A stretch of 64,000 nucleotides of DNA, taken from NCBI GenBank assembly GCA_963969395.1, contig OZ017796.1, forward strand, positions 2,854,501 to 2,918,500. Reading direction: 5' to 3'. This document shows positions 60,740 through 64,000 of this stretch, piece after piece; positions within the stretch are counted from its first letter, which is position 1; each line of letters begins with the position of its first letter. The stretch comes from Pseudoscleropodium purum (taxonomy: Eukaryota; Streptophyta; Bryopsida; Hypnales; Brachytheciaceae). The notes under the pieces are model-generated. The model was not told where the DNA came from and searched no databases. It saw nothing but the letters and a program-made list of their open reading frames with translations. A program made the position numbers and the translations under genes.

Positions 60740-63700
60740 CTATGGACGCCAATCCACATCTCCTTTAACCTCAGCCCCACTACTCTTTCCTGCAGCTCTC
60801 CATTCAAAATCTTCATTATCGGAGTCATCTTCATTGTTAGAATCAAGTATCGTTGTTTCCTTCAAGTCTTCTTTCGAAGTAGGTTTACTCCCTTCTTTCG
60901 AATTTAATTTTTCTTTTTTTACTTTGACAGAACGATTAAAGGCTTTTTGAATAGGAACCTTTCTATTCTTTCTATTTGACAAAGTAGCAACATTTTCATC
61001 AAGAGGGGTCCTATTCTTCACTGGAGAGTTAGCAAAAGGTTGCATTTCTCTTTTCGCTTTCACGTTACTCGATTCTTGAACCATCAATCTCGATGTAGGG
61101 TCGACATGTCCATGAACGGTTATCTCCACTTTGACTTTCTTTTGAAGTAATAGAATGCCGTTTGTTGATTTGATGGGTTCTTGCGCCATTCCTTTTCCTA
61201 AAATGCGATCACGCAAAGATGCCAATGGCATCCGATCACTATCCGTTTCACTTAGGCTTGTAGGTGATGACGCTACTTTCTGTAGATTACCGCCTATAGA
61301 AATTTCTTTGGAAATGTTCATTAGGCGTTTTCCATATCCAAAGCTCTGAGAATCATTTAATCGTGTGCTAACAGACTTCAACGGTATTGGTGGAAGAGCA
61401 TTAGATCTCGGTACTTCAAAAATTGACTTTATTGACTCTTTTTCTTTATCACTCATCACAATTGCCGAATTTGTGATTGCCATCCCAAGTGAATCACTAT
61501 TTTTCTATACCACAATATTTGGTTCCACCTCATCATCACTATTGTTGCTCACATCTTTTGGAACGTCCACCTCCATGACCGCATCTTCTCTTTTGTCGTT
61601 TCCTTGCACTACATTTAATGCCACAGATGGAGATTGAGAAATTAAAACTTCTTCATTTCTCCCATCATCACCAAGAGCATTCTCATTGATTTCCACCTCT
61701 TTGGCAATAGCGTTTACCTTTTCCGATAGAATGTTTTCGCTATTCAAGTATCCCGTTTCATTGCAATATGCAGTTAAAGAAGGTAGATTCTCCTGTACCC
61801 CTACATTGTCCTTGTCTTCATAAAAGGTATATGCATCGTTTGCATTGTCGGGAACGACATCCTTGCGGTTTAGATGATAATCATGCGTATCATTCACCAA
61901 ATCGGGAAAGCCTTCCATAACGTCTTCATCTCCTCATGTTGTCGCACGATTGAAGTCATCCCCACCATCTACAGCTGAAAGGGCCCTTTCCAAATCATCG
62001 TCATCATCGTCTTCTAATGTCGGCCTATCTGAATCCTCTGATTCCATCGGATCCACATTATCATTATACCATTTTTTTTCATCTTTTTCCTTCGATGCGT
62101 TTAATATTTTGGAATTGGTGTACACGTACACCAAATCCGCTGCTCTCTCCGGCTTCAATTTATTTCGAGATTTGTTGTGAACAAAAGAATAGTTGCTCCA
62201 ATTCCGTTCACATGAAGATGATGACACCGGTTGAGCCAATATCCTCTTCGCTAATGAAGCTATAAACTTGCCACATGCACCTTCAAAATTCCACCAAGCA
62301 TGTGCGGACAACATTTGATCTTCCGGATTCAACATATTGTGGAATGGAGGTTCCTTGTGTCGAAAAGCTACAAATTCCTTCACCACTGCTGCATATTCAT
62401 CCAGTTTACATATTCTCTCCAAAACTTTCTTACATCCTGCCATTGCATCTGCGTCATCCGCTAGCTCTTTGTTATGAAGAAGGTATGGATTCAAAAGAGC
62501 TGCGGCTGATTGGAGATCGTTGTCCACCATTCTTCTTCGGGCATAAAAAGACTATACCAATGGAATTGCAAGTTCTTCTAGCAAACAAAATGGTGGACTT
62601 TGTAATCCATTCACATGCTTCTCTAACTTCCTCATGATATGCAACACCTTCCTCATGTATGGTGATTTTGAATCCAAATCATGGAGTGCACATATGATTG
62701 GTTCAACCATCTCCACATAATTGATGGACCGATTTCAAAAATGGTCATCAAGAACAATTTTCTTCACCGCTAAGGCCAAGTCTTTTGGTTGGACTTTGGC
62801 TCTACGTTTCTTCTTGAGAGTATGTACATACTCAACCCATTGCGGATCTACCACCGTTTGTTCCAATGCTCCTCTCAATTTTGTCAAACACTCCATCATG
62901 ATAAATTTAGAGGCGAACCTTGTATCCCCAGGCATCAAGAGACCAAGATTTGTCGAATACTTTCGCAATAGAGCTAGCGGCATATGTCTCTTCCTGATAA
63001 ATTTAGCTACAAGAACTCCTTTATCCAATTTGGAAGCAATCCATTTCTGTGCAGCCCAATCCTTCAACAACAAATTCAATGCATGTACCACGCACCCTTG
63101 GTAAAAAATATGAGGATATTTTGCAGATATTACATCCGATGCGGACAGATTTACGGGAGTATTATCCGTAGTTATTAACACGACGTTCTTGGACCCCACT
63201 TGTTCAATGAACTTTTCCAACACAGCTGCCAAGTACTCCGCATTTTTTTCACAACCACTTGTATCCACAGATCCAAGAAATTCTTCACCTGCGGATGATA
63301 CAAGCATGGCATTGATGAGAGGTCGATTAGTCACTGAGCTCCATCCATCAATGGACAATGTTGCTCCAAATTTTCGAATGCTATCTTCGGTCCGTGCATT
63401 CAATTATGTCAGAATGTTGGTCTTCGCCTCATTCAACAATTTGTACCGAAGGTCGTGGTATAAGGGAGGAATGTATGGCCTACCGAACGCAACCGTTTTC
63501 TTCACTGCTTCTTTAAAAGTTGGATTTCGAGCCACAGAAAATGGTATGTTCGCTGAATAAAAAAAATTTGCCCACATTGAATGTAATTTGCGTCTATGAC
63601 CTTCTTCAAACCCATTTACTAAGCTGCCTTGCCTCTGAGGCCTAGAACTTGATGCCTTCGGGGTTTCACGTTCACCAGAAGCTTTCGTACTCAAATTCAT

Positions 63701-63991
63701 TTCAGTTGTGGCACATACCATTGATACCAATTCTTTGGACACTGGACAAGAGTCTTCGTGGTCAGAATGCGACACAGCCTTTCTGGCCGAAAACTCTTGG
63801 ACATCTGAAAGGCCAGGGTTGCCATCCACATTGTCCATTACAACGCGTTTTGGAAAAACTCCTTCGCAATGCCGAAATAAATCTCGAACTGCTATTGATA
63901 ATCGTGGACAAAGGCTCACCCCTTTATCACGTACACCTCCAGGCCCAAAATAGCCTAAGTGGCTGAACATACGGCTAAGCCTCCTTGACAT
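60740..63991 (-). pseudogene. hAT transposase (DUF659 + hAT dimerisation), five in-frame stops
   Basis: One reading frame runs from 63991 (or further right) to TAG at 60742-60740. It starts within a likely zinc-finger BED tail (MSRRLSRMFSHLGYFG). At about 63590-63420 is the MWANFFYSANIPFSVARNP motif, the usual start of the hAT-like/DUF659 core; then TLSIDGWSSVTNRPLINAM, VVLITTDNTPVN and YQGCVVHALNLLLKD (63370-63050), the RNase H-like catalytic region. The C-terminal dimerisation domain at about 62340-62140 has WWNFEG and SSSSCERNWSNYSFVHNKSR. An acidic/basic tail of nearly 400 codons follows. Stops: TAA 63406-63404, TGA 62737-62735, TAG 62554-62552, TGA 61936-61934, TAG 61507-61505. No frameshift occurs across 3.25 kb. 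Small introns removing some stops cannot be excluded, but the frame is continuous through each. Confidence 0.9.
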
Positions 63992-64000
63992 GCTCGCTTT

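Larger units (their letters stand above)
60251..64000 (-). mobile_element. hAT-family DNA transposon, right part beyond window
   Basis: The inferred 3' terminus begins CAGGGTTGACGAATC at 60251, the CAGGG start typical of hAT TIRs. A GC-rich subterminal zone follows (60270-60392), then the transposase frame running to the right edge. The other terminus and the 8-bp target duplication lie outside the window, so the boundary at 60251 is inferred from the motif and the transposase position. Confidence 0.7.

Overview
The window is nuclear DNA of a land plant. It carries class III peroxidase, chloroplast Rieske protein, pectate lyase, pectin methylesterase, a conserved plant LRR protein and a jacalin-type lectin fragment, with GT-AG introns. 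Genes are sparse islands in AT-rich, repeat-filled DNA. Introns are short (about 100-350 bp inside genes), and the decayed kinase at 4.3-5.7 kb recalls families that are large in mosses. A bryophyte or other seedless plant is my best guess. That is inference; no marker in the window fixes the species.

Layout. 0-1.9 kb (minus): first three exons of a peroxidase gene that runs off the left edge. 2.5-3.0 kb (minus): jacalin-like lectin fragment. 4.3-5.7 kb (minus): kinase pseudogene containing a small inverted duplication. 6.1-13.6 kb: AT-rich non-coding DNA with one SINE-like insertion. 13.7-19.3 kb (plus): a 15-exon LRR gene behind a probable 5' UTR intron. 20.9-21.1 kb: a MITE. 22.4-23.1 kb (plus): intronless petC. 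26.4-28.3 kb (minus): three-exon pectate lyase. 30.8-36.7 kb: a nest of short retroposons with clear target-site duplications and a second MITE copy. 36.97-39.78 kb: a complete Tc1-like DNA transposon with very long terminal inverted repeats and a dead transposase. 40-49 kb: AT-rich DNA with a duplicated 0.2-kb segment and a 1.25-kb foldback palindrome. 49.8-52.1 kb (minus): five-exon pectin methylesterase. 53.36-53.43 kb: a miRNA-like hairpin. 55.8-56.9 kb: AT-rich dispersed repeats. 60.25 kb to the right edge (minus): a hAT element whose transposase frame holds five stops and no frameshift.

Working genes. Four look complete: LRR, petC, pectate lyase and PME. The peroxidase is intact as far as it is visible. 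PME, pectate lyase and peroxidase are secreted enzymes that can act on cell-wall pectin and phenolics; PetC belongs to the thylakoid cytochrome b6f complex. Nothing suggests co-regulation.

The strongest unusual signals are in the mobile DNA. The Tc1-like element has ~577-bp TIRs, each built of three diverged ~180-bp units; the two TIRs are almost identical although the transposase has three stops, a frameshift and a changed first catalytic Asp. The hAT element has a GC-rich subterminal block of CGGACG-type motifs. Several short retroposons have inserted at the same target.
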